DNA from: Halocaridina rubra
Lineage: Eukaryota > Arthropoda > Malacostraca > Decapoda > Atyidae
Assembly: GCA_037179515.1 (NCBI GenBank)
Contig: JAXCGZ010017004.1
Span: 177,033-241,032 of the forward strand
Length of the DNA stretch: 64,000 bases
Direction of reading: 5' to 3'
Positions 62,537-64,000 of the stretch are shown piece after piece. The first letter of the stretch is position 1; each line of letters opens with the position of its first letter. The notes below the pieces were generated by a model that worked only from the letters and a program-made list of their open reading frames with translations, had not been told where the DNA came from and did no database searches. The position numbers and the translations under genes were made by a program.

Positions 62537-63204
62537 CCTGGGTTGGGGGGGAGGGGGTGAAAAGGACAATTTTCTGTTTTACTAATTTCTGGCAACTTTA
62601 ACATGTGCTGGTGCAAGGTGTAAAAGGAAAGGGCTCTAAACTATAAACAGCAAAAAATTGCCCTTTTATGTAAGTATTCATAGTAATATAATGTCAAAAA
62701 TGAAGATGTATTTATATCCTTTCATTGTGTTGCATTTTACATCAATTTGACTTAGATAATCAGCGTTTCTATACGATAACTTCGTCACTAGGGATGGAAG
62801 CAAGTGTTGGAAGAGTGGTATGAGGTGTTGTGGTGAGCTCATCTGATTCAGTTGCCCTTTAAGGGTGCACCCTGGGTTGGGAGGGGGGACGGGGTGAAGA
62901 GGATGATTTTCTGTTTTGCTCATTTCTGGCAACTTTAACGTGTGCTGGAGGCAGATGTAAAAGGAAAGGTCTCTATCTAAACTATAAACAACAAAAAATT
63001 GCCCTTTTATGTAAGTATTCGTAGTAAAATAATGTCATAAATGACGATGTTTTGATATCCTTTCGTTGAGTTGTATTTTACATCAATTTGACTTAGATAA
63101 TCAGCGTTTCTATACGATATCTTCGTCACTAGGGATGGAAGCGAGTGCTGAAGAGTGGTACGAGGTGTTGTGGTGAGCTCATCTGATTCAGTCGCCCTTT
63201 AAGT
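62537..63204. repeat. Tandem duplication, period 334 bp, two copies
   Basis: CCTGGGTTGG starts at 62537 and 62871. Shared text includes TGACTTAGATAATCAGCGTT, TTCGTCACTAGGGATGGAAG and GTGGTGAGCTCATCTGATTC. Differences are scattered. No coding signal. Confidence 0.9.
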
Positions 63205-63524
63205 GAAACATCTATGCCCATTATCATTGTTTCTTAAGAAAATGACTCATTACATTACGCGATTTTCACATTACACGTCACTTCTGAGAACCTTTCTTCA
63301 CGTTATTCCAAGAACTGGGTGTAAATAAAACCAATAACTTTATATATACGTATACAACAATGCTGTGTGACTATTCTTTCGCCAACCTCAACAAACTTTT
63401 TTGCATAAAGCTCGTATTTACAGCTATGTTTTGGTAATTTTGTAAATAAATTAAATAATTCCTTCAAATAACTAAATACTGTATATAAACAAAAAATTAA
63501 AACCATTAACTTGATATATATGTA
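63205..63524. other. Fragments of TA-type DNA transposons
   Basis: GAGAACCTTTCTTCACGTTA near 63287 is the end motif also seen at 18999 and 20473. GCCAACCTCAACAAACTTTT near 63382 repeats at 63810 and resembles 61781. Confidence 0.5.
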
Positions 63525-63779
63525 CAGACGCTCCCCTACTAACGAAGAACCGAGCTACAAACATTCTCAGACGCAAGCAAAAACCTATCCATTATCTACT
63601 CATGCATTAATGCATGAGTTACTGTACTGTGCATTATTATTACATTATTGTTCCAGTATTAAAATTCATTAATACTGTATACTTTATGTTTTATGAAGTA
63701 GCTAAGTCTCTTTATCCTAAATACTGTACAGTACTACATATATATGTACTTAACTCATTCATAATTAGGGGAGTGTCTG
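63525..63779. mobile_element. MITE with TA target duplication, 255 bp
   Basis: The left end CAGACGCTCCCCTACT and the reverse complement of the right end, CAGACACTCCCCTAAT, are TIRs. TA is at 63523-63524 and 63780-63781. No open frame. Confidence 0.8.
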
Positions 63780-63781
63780 TA

Positions 63782-64000
63782 TGCAACGAATCCATGTGAC
63801 TATTCTTTTGCCAACCTCAACAAACTTTTTGGCATAAAGAATGTATTTACGATTGTGTTTCTGGTAATTTTTTAAATAAATCCAATTCCTTCAAATAAGG
63901 AACACCGTGTTCCTTTTTTCCAATTTTTTTGTTATCAGCGAAACTGAAATAACGCCCCTAAATAATAATAGTAAAAAAAATACGAAATTCGCGAATAACA
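63782..64000. mobile_element. CACC-ended element fragment at the window edge
   Basis: CACCGTGTTCCTTTTTTCC at 63903, then GAAATAACGCCCCTAAATAA, resembles the inverted right end of 40804-45127. It runs off the window. Confidence 0.5.

Overview
This window is animal nuclear DNA, AT-rich and crowded with repeats. It carries one large intron-rich gene, the first exon of a divergently oriented neighbour, and a dense set of transposons and microsatellites. Very long (TA)n tracts, Tigger/pogo elements that start with short TIRs next to TA, crustacean-style Jockey-like retroposon tails and tRNA-derived SINEs suggest a malacostracan, probably decapod, crustacean. That host call is an inference from repeat style, not from a diagnostic locus.

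The main gene is on the + strand from 10379 to 59049. I could join twelve coding exons with GT-AG junctions and one continuous reading frame of 1282 codons. The product has armadillo-like helical repeats, a long Ser/Pro/acidic segment encoded by one 1311-bp exon, more helical repeats, and a C-terminal BTB domain. This is the ARMC5 architecture (a CUL3 ubiquitin-ligase substrate adaptor). A polyadenylation signal follows at 59197. On the - strand at 322-503 is what looks like the first coding exon of PSMD5 (19S proteasome assembly chaperone), placed head-to-head with ARMC5 across about 10 kb.

Layout. 1-10.3 kb: PSMD5 exon 1, a 327-bp foldback, a 3.75-kb cluster of inverted and tandem copies of one unrecognised element that includes a 2.8-kb near-perfect palindrome, and a TA-flanked MITE. 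10.4-23 kb: ARMC5 exons 1-4, with three Tigger elements in introns 1 and 2 and a foldback with a (TC)n loop. 23-34.8 kb: intron 4 is almost entirely Tigger derivatives, a pogo remnant, retroposon tails and (TA)n/(ATT)n tracts. 34.8-37.7 kb: exons 5-7 and a SINE with a 20-bp target duplication. 37.7-45.4 kb: intron 7, more Tigger derivatives and a large composite element. 45.4-52.1 kb: exons 8-11 with decayed non-LTR sequence and two MITEs between them. 53.2-57.6 kb: a complete but dead LTR retrotransposon on the - strand, inserted into a SINE. 58.3-59.05 kb: the BTB exon. 59.3-64 kb: intergenic, non-LTR fragments, a 334-bp tandem duplication and a second TA-flanked MITE.

No transposase or reverse transcriptase here is intact. 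Most open stretches in the window are microsatellite translations. The least explained structure is the 2483-6237 inverted/tandem cluster. The most general pattern is that (TA)n arrays repeatedly start exactly at the TA target duplications of Tigger-type elements.
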